Assembly: GCA_025450035.1 (NCBI GenBank)
Contig: JANWIF010000014.1
Span: 1 to 38,650, forward strand
Reading direction: 5' to 3'
DNA length: 38,650 bases
Source: Gemmatimonadaceae bacterium
GTDB lineage: Bacteria; Gemmatimonadota; Gemmatimonadetes; Gemmatimonadales; Gemmatimonadaceae
In this document: piece after piece, positions 1 to 8,403 of the stretch
Layout: each line of letters starts with the position of its first letter
How positions within the stretch are numbered: the stretch's first letter is position 1
Position numbers and translations under genes: made by a program
The notes under the pieces: model-generated
Database searches by the model: none
Told to the model about the DNA's origin: nothing
Seen by the model: the letters and a program-made list of their open reading frames with translations, nothing else

Positions 1-1
1 C

Positions 2-2071
2 GACGATCGGACCGTGGGCGCGAACTTCCTGGCCGTGCTCAGCTACGACTATTGGGCCGTGCATCTCGGTGCCGACCCGGGGGTTATTGGCCAGGCCATC
101 ATCATCAACGGGCAGACGATGACGATCATCGGCGTCGCGCCCCAAGGCTTCGAGGGCACGACGCTTGGCGCGCGGCCAATGATTTTCGTGCCGATCACCA
201 TGCGCATGCTCATGATGCCAGGCGGTTCGCCCAAGGTGATGACCAACCGGCAGAGCTACTGGATATACGTGTTCGCGCGGCTCGCACCCGGGGTATCCAT
301 GCAGCGGGCCGCTGTGGCTGCCAACGCAGTCTACCGGCCGATCATCAACGACATCGAGGCGCCGCTGCAGAAAGGGATGAGCGATGCCACTCTGGTGCGG
401 TTCAAGGCCAAACGGATCGTGCTCACCGACGGGCGGCGCGGGCAGAGCTCGATGCACCAGGAGACGCGCACCCCGCTGCTGCTGCTCTTCTCCATCACCG
501 GCATCGTGCTCCTCATCGCCTGCGCCAACATCGCCAACCTGCTGCTCGCGCGCGGTGCCAGCCGTTCGTTGGAGATGGCGGTGCGGCTATCGTTAGGCGC
601 GACGCGCGGGCAACTGCTCGCGCAGCTCCTCACCGAGTCGTGCCTGCTGGCCGTGCTCGGTGGCGCGGTGAGCCTGCTCATCGCCCACTGGACGTTGGGG
701 GTGATCAGCGCGCTTCTGCCCGCCGATACCGCCGCGACGCTGCATTTCCGGTTGCAGCCATCAGTCGTGGCGTTCACCGCGGTGCTGTCGGTGGGCACGG
801 GCATCCTGTTCGGGCTGTTCCCCGCGTTGCACAGCACGCGTCCCGATCTGGCGTCCACCATTCGCGCGGGAACGGGCAAGCACTCCGGCGCCCGCGCCGC
901 GGCGCGTTTCCGCACGTCGCTTGTCACGGCGCAAATCGCGCTGTCCACGGCGCTGCTCATCTCGGCCGGCCTGTTCATCAAGAGCCTGCGCAACGTGAGC
1001 CAGGTGGATCTCGGGTTGCGTATCGACCACCTCGTCACGTTCGCGCTCGAGCCAGAGCTCAACGGCTACGACCACGCGCACTCGCGTCTGTTCTTCGATC
1101 GCGTACACGACGCGCTGGCGGCGCTGCCCGGGGTCACCGGCGTCACCGCATCGCTGGTGCCGCTGCTGGCCGGCGACAATTGGGGGAACGATGTATCGGT
1201 CGAGGGATTCAAGAAAGGCCCCGACACCGATGCCAACTCGCGATTCAACGAAGTCGGCCCGGGGTATTTCCGCACGGTGGGTATGACGATGCTCAGCGGC
1301 CGCGAGTTCACGCTCGCCGACCAGGCGGGTGCGCCCAAGGTTGCCGTCGTCAATCAAGCGTTCGCCAAGAAATTCGGGTTGGGCAACGCGGCGGTGGGGA
1401 AACGCATGTCCGACAGCGGCGACACGCTCAACGTCGAGATCGTAGGCTTGGTGAAGGACGCCAAGTACAGCGACGTGAAGCAGAAGATTCCACCGCTGTT
1501 TTTCTTTCCCACCGGCCAGGACACGAGCATCGGCGCCCTCAGCTTTTACGTGCGCACGTCGGGCAATACGGACCAGGTGCTGCGGGGCATTCCCGTGGCG
1601 GTCAAACAGCTCGACCCCAATCTGCCGGTAGAGAACCTGAAGAGCATGCCGCAGCAGGTGCGCGAGAACGTGTTCCTCGACCGGATGATCAGCACCCTCT
1701 CGGCCGCGTTCGCGGCGTTGGCCACGCTGCTCGCGTCCGTTGGGCTCTATGGCGTGCTCGCGTATTCGGTGGCGCAGCGAACGCGCGAGATTGGCGTGCG
1801 GATGGCGCTCGGCGCCGACGGCGGCCGGGTGCGGCGGATGGTGCTGCGCCAGGTGGCGCTCATGACGTTGATCGGCGGCGCGGTTGGTGTGGCCGCGGCC
1901 CTGGCGTTAGGCAAGGCTGCCGCATCGCTGTTGTTCGAGCTCCAGGGGCACGACCCCTCGGTCATCGGGGTGTCCGTCGTGCTACTGGTCCTCGTCGCCC
2001 TCGGCGCGGGCTACGTCCCGGCGCTCCGCGCCTCGCGCATCGATCCGGTGGAGGCACTGCGATACGAGTAG
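2..2071 (+). CDS. ABC transporter permease, MacB/ADOP family (5' end off window)
   Basis: C-terminal 689 or so residues of a large FtsX-type permease; the reading frame is open to the left edge, so the true start lies outside and the GTG at 14 is not a start. It contains a MacB-like periplasmic segment (VIGVAPQGFEGTTLG), a first FtsX membrane block (around residue 155, LIACANIANLLLARG), a second periplasmic region and a final FtsX block (REIGVRMALGA, then a hydrophobic helix pair) ending in DPVEALRYE, the usual ADOP tail. ADOP proteins are about 800 residues with two FtsX domains, so roughly 100 residues are missing. Such permeases export peptides, lipids or drugs or act mechanically with an ATPase; no ATPase gene is visible here. 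Two GTTAGGC motifs (592, 1906) encode Leu-Gly. The family call is firm, the substrate unknown. Confidence 0.93.
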   Translation, partial: DDRTVGANFLAVLSYDYWAVHLGADPGVIGQAIIINGQTMTIIGVAPQGFEGTTLGARPMIFVPITMRMLMMPGGSPKVMTNRQSYWIYVFARLAPGVSMQRAAVAANAVYRPIINDIEAPLQKGMSDATLVRFKAKRIVLTDGRRGQSSMHQETRTPLLLLFSITGIVLLIACANIANLLLARGASRSLEMAVRLSLGATRGQLLAQLLTESCLLAVLGGAVSLLIAHWTLGVISALLPADTAATLHFRLQPSVVAFTAVLSVGTGILFGLFPALHSTRPDLASTIRAGTGKHSGARAAARFRTSLVTAQIALSTALLISAGLFIKSLRNVSQVDLGLRIDHLVTFALEPELNGYDHAHSRLFFDRVHDALAALPGVTGVTASLVPLLAGDNWGNDVSVEGFKKGPDTDANSRFNEVGPGYFRTVGMTMLSGREFTLADQAGAPKVAVVNQAFAKKFGLGNAAVGKRMSDSGDTLNVEIVGLVKDAKYSDVKQKIPPLFFFPTGQDTSIGALSFYVRTSGNTDQVLRGIPVAVKQLDPNLPVENLKSMPQQVRENVFLDRMISTLSAAFAALATLLASVGLYGVLAYSVAQRTREIGVRMALGADGGRVRRMVLRQVALMTLIGGAVGVAAALALGKAAASLLFELQGHDPSVIGVSVVLLVLVALGAGYVPALRASRIDPVEALRYE

Positions 2072-2081
2072 CGCTCTGGCG

Positions 2082-2729
2082 TCAGGCGCCCAAAACAGCG
2101 GTGAAGATCGCGACGCCATGGCAGACGCTCCCGGCCAGCACGCACACGTGCCAGAGCGCGTGGCCGAAGCGCAGCCGCTGGGCGGCGAAGAACGCAACCC
2201 CGCCCGTGTAGCACACGCCGCCGGCCAGCAGCCACCACAGGCCCGCGGGCTCCACGTGCCTAACGAGCGGGCCGGCGGCGCACAACACCAGCCAGCCCAT
2301 AGCGATGTATACGATGGTCGAAAGCACTGCACGCCGGGCGCCGAAGACGCTCTTGAGCGCCACGCCGAATGCGGCCAGGCTCCAGACGATCCCGAACAGC
2401 GTCCAGCCCCACGGGCCGCGAAGATTCACCAGCACGAACGGCGTGTACGTGCCGGCGATGAGCAGATAGATCGCGGCGTGATCGATGCGCTGAAATACCG
2501 CCCGGGCCCGTGTCGCGCTGAGCGCGTGATAGAAGGTCGACGCGGCATAGAGCAGCGCCAGGGTCGACACGAACACGCTCACGCCCACCACGCGCCACGC
2601 ATCGTGCGTGTGCGCGGCCGCGATGAGAAACATGGGCGCCACGGCGAGACTGGCCACCAGCCCGGCACCGTGCGTCACCGCGTTGGCGATCTCCTCGCCC
2701 AGCGATTCGGATTGTACGTCGGCCACCAT
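2082..2729 (-). CDS. Hemolysin III / PAQR-family membrane protein
   Basis: 215 residues with seven predicted membrane helices. All family signatures are present: EEIANAVTHG near the N-terminus, STFYHALS, RIDHAAIYLLIAGTYTPF and the C-terminal FGHALWHVCVLAGSVCH, giving the conserved His/Asp set thought to bind zinc in PAQR/HlyIII proteins. The frame stays open upstream to 2801, but the ATG at 2729 gives the family's usual length and avoids overlapping the EamA gene that ends at 2762. No clear Shine-Dalgarno sequence precedes it. It is convergent with the ADOP permease, 10 bp apart. The physiological role is uncertain in bacteria; despite the name, hemolytic activity should not be assumed. Confidence 0.9.
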   Translation of the reverse strand: MVADVQSESLGEEIANAVTHGAGLVASLAVAPMFLIAAAHTHDAWRVVGVSVFVSTLALLYAASTFYHALSATRARAVFQRIDHAAIYLLIAGTYTPFVLVNLRGPWGWTLFGIVWSLAAFGVALKSVFGARRAVLSTIVYIAMGWLVLCAAGPLVRHVEPAGLWWLLAGGVCYTGGVAFFAAQRLRFGHALWHVCVLAGSVCHGVAIFTAVLGA

Positions 2730-2761
2730 GGGAGAAACATAGCCGCCGCACGCGCGGGCGA

Positions 2762-3670
2762 TCAGCCGTCGGCGCTTTCGCCGATGCGCGCCGGCCGCCA
2801 CGAATACTGCGTACCGATCACGGCGGTGAGGACGATGACCATGCCCACGATCGTCCGCGCCTCGATGCGTTCACCGAGCAGCGACCACCCCAGCAACACC
2901 GCCACGACCGGATTCACGTATGTATACGTGCTCACGATCGTGGCCGACGCGTGGCTCAAGGCGTAGGTGTAGGCGGTATAGCCCACGAGTGATCCGACCA
3001 CGACCAGATACAGGAGCGCTTCCACTCCCGTCGCGGTGACGTGCAACTGCGCGGTCTCACCCAAGACCAGACCGGCGGTCGTCACGGCGATGCCGGCGGC
3101 GAGCATCTGCACGGCGGCGCCGATGTACGGTCCGGCGTCGGGGTGATGGTGCTTGTAATACACCGCGCCAAACGCCCACAAGGCGCTCCCTATCGTGAGG
3201 ATGGCCGGCCCGCGCCAATCGGCGTGCGCGAGCTCGTTGGGCGTCATGCCTACCAGCACGATCGTCCCCAGCACGCCCATGGCGAGGCCCGCCATCACGC
3301 GCCGTGAGAGGCCGCTGGCGTTTCGCGCCCAAACGGCCTCGAAGAATGCAGTCCACACCACCGACGTGGCCGCGAACACGCTTGCGACGCCGGCCGGAGT
3401 GAACTTCTCGGCCACGATGACAGCCGTATTCCCGCCCGCGAGAAGAAAGAGCCCCACGATGACCAACACGCGCCAGTCCCGGAGCCGGGCGGGAAGCGCC
3501 TGCCCCATGGCCCGCGCCGCGATGAACAACAGCGCGCCGGCGGTGAAAAATCGCACGCCACCGAATAGCAGCGGCGGGATGGTGCGCACGCCGATACGGA
3601 TGGCGATATATGTGGACCCCCACGCGACGCAGACAACGAGATATGCGAGCAGTACTTTTCCACGGAGCAC
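2762..3670 (-). CDS. EamA/DMT-family transporter
   Basis: 302 residues and about ten hydrophobic helices arranged as two EamA repeats, each opening with the family's W-G-S/T pattern (VCVAWGSTYIAIR near the N-terminus; ALWAFGAVYYKHH opening the second half). This matches drug/metabolite exporters of the RhaT/YedA type, inner membrane, substrate unknown. I chose GTG at 3670 because a GGGAGAA ribosome-binding sequence lies 6-7 bases upstream and the protein then starts just before helix 1; the longer frame to 3745 adds a non-homologous tail. It probably forms a unit with the HlyIII gene 32 bp downstream and is divergent from the SMUG1 gene at 3762. Confidence 0.9.
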   Translation of the reverse strand: MLRGKVLLAYLVVCVAWGSTYIAIRIGVRTIPPLLFGGVRFFTAGALLFIAARAMGQALPARLRDWRVLVIVGLFLLAGGNTAVIVAEKFTPAGVASVFAATSVVWTAFFEAVWARNASGLSRRVMAGLAMGVLGTIVLVGMTPNELAHADWRGPAILTIGSALWAFGAVYYKHHHPDAGPYIGAAVQMLAAGIAVTTAGLVLGETAQLHVTATGVEALLYLVVVGSLVGYTAYTYALSHASATIVSTYTYVNPVVAVLLGWSLLGERIEARTIVGMVIVLTAVIGTQYSWRPARIGESADG

Positions 3671-3761
3671 GGCGCTTCTCCCGGCAAATGCACCTTCAGC
3701 GGACAGATACAGGTACGCGACGTGCGCGCCGCGGGCAAGCGCCACTCATCTACCAGATGCC

Positions 3762-4520
3762 ATGGCCAGTCTCTCAACCATCGCACGCGATCTGCGGCGC
3801 GACACCGCATCACTCGCGTTCGCGCCGCCCGTCACCCACGTGTATCACCCGTTGGTGTATGCGTGGCCGGTGCACCGGGCGTACCTCGAGCGCTACGGGA
3901 CCGGACACAAGGAAGTGCTGCTGGTGGGCATGAACCCGGGTCCGTTCGGCATGGCGCAGACCGGTGTCCCATTCGGCGAGGTAGGAATGGTGCGCGACTG
4001 GCTGGGCATCGAGGCTCTCGTTAGGCGGCCGGCCCACGAACATCCTCGCCGCCCCGTCCTCGGCTTCGCGTGCCCGCGCAGCGAGGTGAGCGGACGCCGC
4101 TTCTGGGGATGGGCGCGCGAGCGGTTCGATACGCCGGAGCACTTCTTTCGCCGGTTCTTTGTGTGGAACTACTGTCCGTTGCTGTTCCTCGAGGCGAGCG
4201 GCCGCAATCGGACGCCGGACAAGCTCGCCGCGGGAGAGAAGCGCGCGCTGTTCGCCGCATGCGATCGCGCACTCTGGCGGTGCATTAAACAATTACAACC
4301 GCAGGTCGTGGTGGGCCTCGGGCAATTCGCTGCCTCACGGGCGCGTGAGGTGCTCGCCGGGCACGATGGGATCGTGGTAGGCGCAATTCTCCACCCGAGT
4401 CCCGCCAACCCGAAGGCCAATGCGGGTTGGGCGCGCGAAGCGGAGCGCGGCCTCGCGGCACTCGGTGTGCATCTCTCACACCGGCGAGGTAGCTTGATGA
4501 CCGCCATCCACTCAATTTGA
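3762..4520 (+). CDS. SMUG1-type uracil-DNA glycosylase
   Basis: 252 residues. Residues 56-72 read GMNPGPFGMAQTGVPFG, the motif A/water-activating loop of single-strand-selective monofunctional uracil-DNA glycosylase (SMUG1), and residue 211 starts the motif HPSPANPKA, with the catalytic-region His of the superfamily. WNYCPLLF (about 135-142) matches the uracil-pocket Asn region. The predicted role is excision of uracil and oxidised pyrimidines from DNA in base-excision repair, in the cytoplasm. SMUG1 is best known from animals but also occurs in some bacteria. The ATG at 3762 is a reasonable start, although there is only a poor Shine-Dalgarno sequence. The GTTAGGC motif at 4020 encodes Val-Arg with a rare AGG codon. 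Confidence 0.92.
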   Translation: MASLSTIARDLRRDTASLAFAPPVTHVYHPLVYAWPVHRAYLERYGTGHKEVLLVGMNPGPFGMAQTGVPFGEVGMVRDWLGIEALVRRPAHEHPRRPVLGFACPRSEVSGRRFWGWARERFDTPEHFFRRFFVWNYCPLLFLEASGRNRTPDKLAAGEKRALFAACDRALWRCIKQLQPQVVVGLGQFAASRAREVLAGHDGIVVGAILHPSPANPKANAGWAREAERGLAALGVHLSHRRGSLMTAIHSI

Positions 4521-4581
4521 GTGCTGGCGCCAATGGCGCACGGTCCGCCGCACCGGCGATCACCTCACTATCGGACCAGGA

Positions 4582-5691
4582 TTGCTCTCGTTGCTCCCAT
4601 TCGACCTCCAGGAAATCGAACGCCCGCGCGTCCTGCGCCTCGCGGAGGGCGCGCTGGCTAATGATGCTCGTGCGATCACGGGCGCTATCAACCCACGAAG
4701 CCGCGGTGGGCCACACGACTTTTCATCGGAGGGAGACTATTGGTGGCCGGATCCATGGGATCCCGATGGTCCGTACGTGCGTCGCGATGGACTGACCAAT
4801 CCTGACAACTTCGTCGGTCATCGCCAGCTGATGTTCGCCATGGCGGACGATGTCGCTGCGTTGGCCGCGGCGTTTCGCATCACGCGCGACGAACACTTTG
4901 CCGCCGCGGCTGTCCACCACATGCGCGTGTGGTTCGTGGACAGCGCGACGCGTATGAATCCCGATTTGCGCTACGCCCAGTCGATTCGGGGTGTCACGTC
5001 CGGCCGCGGCACCGGCATCATCGACACCGTCCATCTGTGCGAGGTTGCACTGGCGATCGAAACGCTGCGGGAGTCGCGCGCGCTCTCGGGAGCGTACAAC
5101 GAGGCGCTGACCGCGTGGTTCCGCGACTACCTCGCCTGGATGCGCACCAGTCCTAACGGCATCGAGGCGCGCGATACGCCGAACAACCACGCCACGTGCT
5201 GGACGCTGCAAGCGTCGGCCTTCGCCCACCTCACCGGCAACACGCGGGTGCTGCGAGATTGCCGCCGGCGTTTCAAGAAAGTGCTTCTTCCGCGCCAGAT
5301 GGATCACGACGGCAGCTTCCCACGCGAGCTCGCGCGGACGAAGCCGTTCGGGTACTCGATGTTCCATCTGTCGGTGATGGCCGCGCTTGCGCGCCTCCTC
5401 TCGACCAGGCGGGAAAATCTCGTGACGTACGCCGGCCCCGACGGGCGCGGGGTTTTGCTCGGCATCGAGTTTCTCCTCCCATACCTCGTCGACAAGACCA
5501 CGTGGCCGTATCCGCGGGACGTGATGCACTGGAACGACTGGCCCGTTAGGCAGCCGGCGTTGCTCTTCGGCGCACTGGCCATCGGCCGGAAGAGCTGGCT
5601 CGAGCTGTGGCATCGCCTGGATCCGGACCCTGTGGTCGCGGAAGTCCGGCGGAACTTCCCGATCCGGCAGCCGGTGCTCTGGATGGTGTGA
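4582..5691 (+). CDS. Alginate lyase-family (PL5/PL38-like fold) protein
   Basis: 369 residues across the alginate-lyase (alpha/alpha toroid) domain: DYWWPDPWDPDGPY and RDGLTNPDNF near residues 50-75, then MNPDLRYAQSIRGVTSGRGTGIIDT, the active-site NNHATCW (about residue 202) and RTKPFGYSMF. Family members cleave uronic-acid polymers by beta-elimination; whether this one acts on alginate, glucuronan or another polymer cannot be told. No ATG or GTG exists in frame upstream of 4582, so TTG at 4582 is the only good start, with an AGGA sequence almost touching it. No signal peptide is visible, unusual for a polysaccharide lyase, so the mature enzyme may be cytoplasmic or the start misplaced. Its 3' end lies antisense to the nominal tail of the truncated Clp N-domain gene. 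Confidence 0.85.
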   Translation: MLSLLPFDLQEIERPRVLRLAEGALANDARAITGAINPRSRGGPHDFSSEGDYWWPDPWDPDGPYVRRDGLTNPDNFVGHRQLMFAMADDVAALAAAFRITRDEHFAAAAVHHMRVWFVDSATRMNPDLRYAQSIRGVTSGRGTGIIDTVHLCEVALAIETLRESRALSGAYNEALTAWFRDYLAWMRTSPNGIEARDTPNNHATCWTLQASAFAHLTGNTRVLRDCRRRFKKVLLPRQMDHDGSFPRELARTKPFGYSMFHLSVMAALARLLSTRRENLVTYAGPDGRGVLLGIEFLLPYLVDKTTWPYPRDVMHWNDWPVRQPALLFGALAIGRKSWLELWHRLDPDPVVAEVRRNFPIRQPVLWMV

Positions 5692-6044
5692 GGCGTGCGA
5701 GCGCGTTCAGCTCGGCACGCCGGCCAGACGTAGTTGTCAGCCAGGTCCCGGGCCTGCTGCATCGCCGCCTCGAGCGCCCGCTCCGCCTGGGCGGTGTAGG
5801 GCAGGTCCGACACCGCCGACGACGGCGGGTCCGGTGGGTTCGTGCCGCGTATGCTCTGCACCAATGCGACCGGATCGACCGCCAGTTGCCGCCAGATCGC
5901 CATCGTCATCGGGTCGCCACGCTCGATAGGCGTGAGCAACAAGTGCTCGATTTGCACGTGGTGGTGGCCGAGCTCCAGGGCCTTCTGGCGAGCTCCGGCA
6001 AGCGCGATCCGCACGGCCTCGGTAAAACTGTAACGAGAAATCAT
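5304..6044 (-). pseudogene. Truncated Clp N-domain (ClpA/ClpC-type) gene fragment
   Basis: From ATG 6044 the first 110 or so residues form a Clp repeat domain: YSFTEAVRIALAGARQKA, then HVQIEHLLL, LPYTAQAERALEAAM and QQARDLADNYV. In intact proteins the second repeat continues with a G-T-E-H-L-L-L motif, but here family similarity stops at residue 109 or so (near 5715). The open frame then runs to 5304 only as antisense of the alginate-lyase gene. A good GGGGAG ribosome-binding sequence sits 5 bases before ATG 6044. Either a real gene lost its 3' part when the lyase segment arrived, or it is a small stand-alone adaptor-like domain with an unrelated tail. The AAA+ ATPase part is absent. The domain call is firm; the status as a decayed gene is inference. 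Confidence 0.6.
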
Positions 6045-6330
6045 GTGCGCTCCCCGAGTATCACGTCGCAACGGGACATGAAGGCGTGCCCATCGGCGCG
6101 AGGCGCCAAGTCCCGCGCGTCCCTACGATGATGGTCTGCACCCCGCGATCCGGCCAGGTGACGCCGGGCTCGTACGTCATGGCTGACCAACCATGAGTCA
6201 TCGGCGCCCCAACGATACGTACCCCTTCCCGCCTAACTCCATGCTCGGACGTACATAACGGCGCTGGCCCCTCGCGCATCCTCATCGCGTTGCCGCACTC
6301 CCTGCACGAACGCGTTCCGAGGACACGACC
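6045..6330. other. Intergenic region between divergent Clp-N fragment and PQQ dehydrogenase
   Basis: 286 bp without a supportable gene. It holds the ribosome-binding sequences of both divergent genes, one GTTAGGC motif on the minus strand (6231-6237), and presumably both promoters. I could not pick a convincing -35/-10 pair or operator. Confidence 0.5.
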
Positions 6331-8403
6331 ATGCGCGCACCAGTTCGGACCCGCCAGATCCACCGTCCCCTGCGCCTTCTGGCGCTGTTCCTACTCATCG
6401 CGGCGCTCACGGCATTCACGGGATGGCTACGCCTGCCCGTGCCGAACGTAACGGTTCCGGCGCGTGCCATCATAGGGCATCCCGATTCGCCTCGCACGCG
6501 TCACCGCACCCACACGGCGTTGGTGGGCGCCGCCGAGTGGCGCACCGAGGGAGGGGCGGGCGGCGATCACTATTCGCCGCTCGACGAGATCTCCCGCGCG
6601 AACGTCGACTCGCTCCGCGTCGCGTGGATCTACCGCACCGGGGATGTCTCGGACGGCCCAACAGAAGGTAGCGGCCCATCGACCGCCTTCGAGTCAACGC
6701 CACTCCTCGTGAACGGTACGCTCTATCTTGCCACACCGTCGGCACGCGTGGTGGCGCTCGACCCGGAACGCGGAACGGAGCGCTGGTCGTACGATGCACA
6801 CATCGATCGGGTCACGCTCAGCCATGACGAAGTGACGGTGCGCGGTCTGGCGGTCTGGATCGATTCGACGCTCGCACTTGCGACGCGCTGCCGCACTCGC
6901 ATCTTCCTGGCCAGTTTCGATGCGCGGCTGATCGCGCTTGATGGCGACACGGGCACGCCGTGCGCGGACTTTGGCGCCGCGGGCGTTATTGATCTCCGCG
7001 CCGGCGTGCCGCGCGCCGATGCGTATCCTCACGACTACCACGTGTCCTCGCCACCCACGGTGATTGGCGATGTCGTGATCGTGGGCTCGTCGATCTTCGA
7101 CAACATGCGCGTCGACGAGCCGAGTGGACTGGTGCGCGCCTTCGACGCACGCGACGGGCGCCTGCGATGGAGCTGGGAACCGTTGGTGCCCGACCGCAAC
7201 GCCTCAGCTGGTCGTCTGGCCTCGAACGATGCCTTCCGCTCCGGCGCCGCAAATGCCTGGGGCCTGTTCACCGCCGATCCGGCGCACGACCTGGTGTTCA
7301 TCCCCACCGGAAGCGCGAGCCCTGACCACTTTGGCGGACTGCGGCCCGGCGACGACCGCGACGCCAACTCGATCGTTGCCCTTCGCGCCTCGACGGGCCG
7401 GGAGATCTGGGCGTTCCAGATCGTGCATCACGATCTCTGGGATTACGACGCGGCCGCCCAACCGGCGCTGCTCACCATCGTTCGCGACGGCGCCGCCATT
7501 CCCGCGGTCGTGCAGGCGTCGAAGACGGGCATGCTGTTCGTGCTCGACCGCCTAACGGGCGAGGCGCTCTTCCCGGTCGAGGAACGACGAGTCCCGGCGA
7601 GCGATGTGCCGGGCGAGACGGCGTCGCCCACGCAGCCCTTCCCGACGCTGCCGGTGCCGGAGGTGCCGCAAGGTCTTCGTCCCGACGACGCGTGGGGTCT
7701 GACCCCCGTCGACCGCCAATGGTGCTCGCGGCGCATTCGCGCACTGCGCTCGGATGGCATCTTCACGCCGCCATCGCTTCGCGGCTCGGTCGTCAATCCC
7801 GGCTTCCTGGGTGGAATGAACTGGGGAGGCGTCGCGATCGACTCGGCGCGCGAGCTGGCGGTGATGAATACGATTCGCGTCGCCACCGTGGTGACGCTCG
7901 TTCCGACGGGCGACGCCGGCGCGCCGCGCCGGCCGGCCCAGGATGCTGACGAGGCGCCGCAAGCCGGCTCGCCGTACGCCAGCCGCCGCGAAGTGCTCCG
8001 GTCGCCCCTCGGCGCGCCGTGCAGTCCGCCGCCTTGGGGCACGCTGGTAGCGGTCGACCTCCACACGGGCCGCATCCGATGGCAGGTTCCGTTAGGCACG
8101 ATGTCTGATTACGCCCACGTCCCCGCGCCGGCAACATGGGGCGCGCCGTCGCTTGGCGGGCCGCTGGTCACCGCGGGCGGACTGGTGTTCATCGCCGCGG
8201 CCATGGATCACCACCTCAGAGCATTCGATGTGGAGTCGGGGCGCGAACTCTGGAGCGCCGCGCTCCCAGCCTCCGCGCAAGCGTCGCCCATGACGTATCG
8301 CGCGCAGCCCGGCGGTCGCCAGTACGTCGTGATCGCTGCGGGTGGACACCACCTGATGCGCACCCGCATGGGCGACTATCTCGTCGCGTTCGTGCTCCGA
8401 TGA
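6331..8403 (+). CDS. PQQ-dependent dehydrogenase (membrane glucose dehydrogenase-like)
   Basis: 690 residues. An N-terminal hydrophobic anchor (residues 14-32) precedes a beta-propeller with GGDHYSPLDEI (77-87), a repeated tryptophan-docking pattern (ALDPERGTERW, ALDGDTGTPC, DARDGRLRWSW), HHDLWDYD (366-373) and GGMNWGG. The end reads like quinoprotein glucose dehydrogenase. Such enzymes oxidise sugars or alcohols in the periplasm and pass electrons to quinone or cytochrome c. Only one N-terminal helix is present rather than the five of E. coli Gcd, so it resembles the shorter mGDH-like group. The ATG at 6331 has GAGGA 7 bases upstream. No pqq biosynthesis gene is in the window. The last 28 bp overlap the convergent epimerase gene. 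The substrate is unknown. Confidence 0.92.
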   Translation: MRAPVRTRQIHRPLRLLALFLLIAALTAFTGWLRLPVPNVTVPARAIIGHPDSPRTRHRTHTALVGAAEWRTEGGAGGDHYSPLDEISRANVDSLRVAWIYRTGDVSDGPTEGSGPSTAFESTPLLVNGTLYLATPSARVVALDPERGTERWSYDAHIDRVTLSHDEVTVRGLAVWIDSTLALATRCRTRIFLASFDARLIALDGDTGTPCADFGAAGVIDLRAGVPRADAYPHDYHVSSPPTVIGDVVIVGSSIFDNMRVDEPSGLVRAFDARDGRLRWSWEPLVPDRNASAGRLASNDAFRSGAANAWGLFTADPAHDLVFIPTGSASPDHFGGLRPGDDRDANSIVALRASTGREIWAFQIVHHDLWDYDAAAQPALLTIVRDGAAIPAVVQASKTGMLFVLDRLTGEALFPVEERRVPASDVPGETASPTQPFPTLPVPEVPQGLRPDDAWGLTPVDRQWCSRRIRALRSDGIFTPPSLRGSVVNPGFLGGMNWGGVAIDSARELAVMNTIRVATVVTLVPTGDAGAPRRPAQDADEAPQAGSPYASRREVLRSPLGAPCSPPPWGTLVAVDLHTGRIRWQVPLGTMSDYAHVPAPATWGAPSLGGPLVTAGGLVFIAAAMDHHLRAFDVESGRELWSAALPASAQASPMTYRAQPGGRQYVVIAAGGHHLMRTRMGDYLVAFVLR

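Noticed and set aside
2118-2966. Long plus-strand frame opposite HlyIII and EamA genes
   Set aside because: Antisense translation with biased composition (His/Arg/Gln-rich), no known domain; an effect of high GC on the opposite strand.
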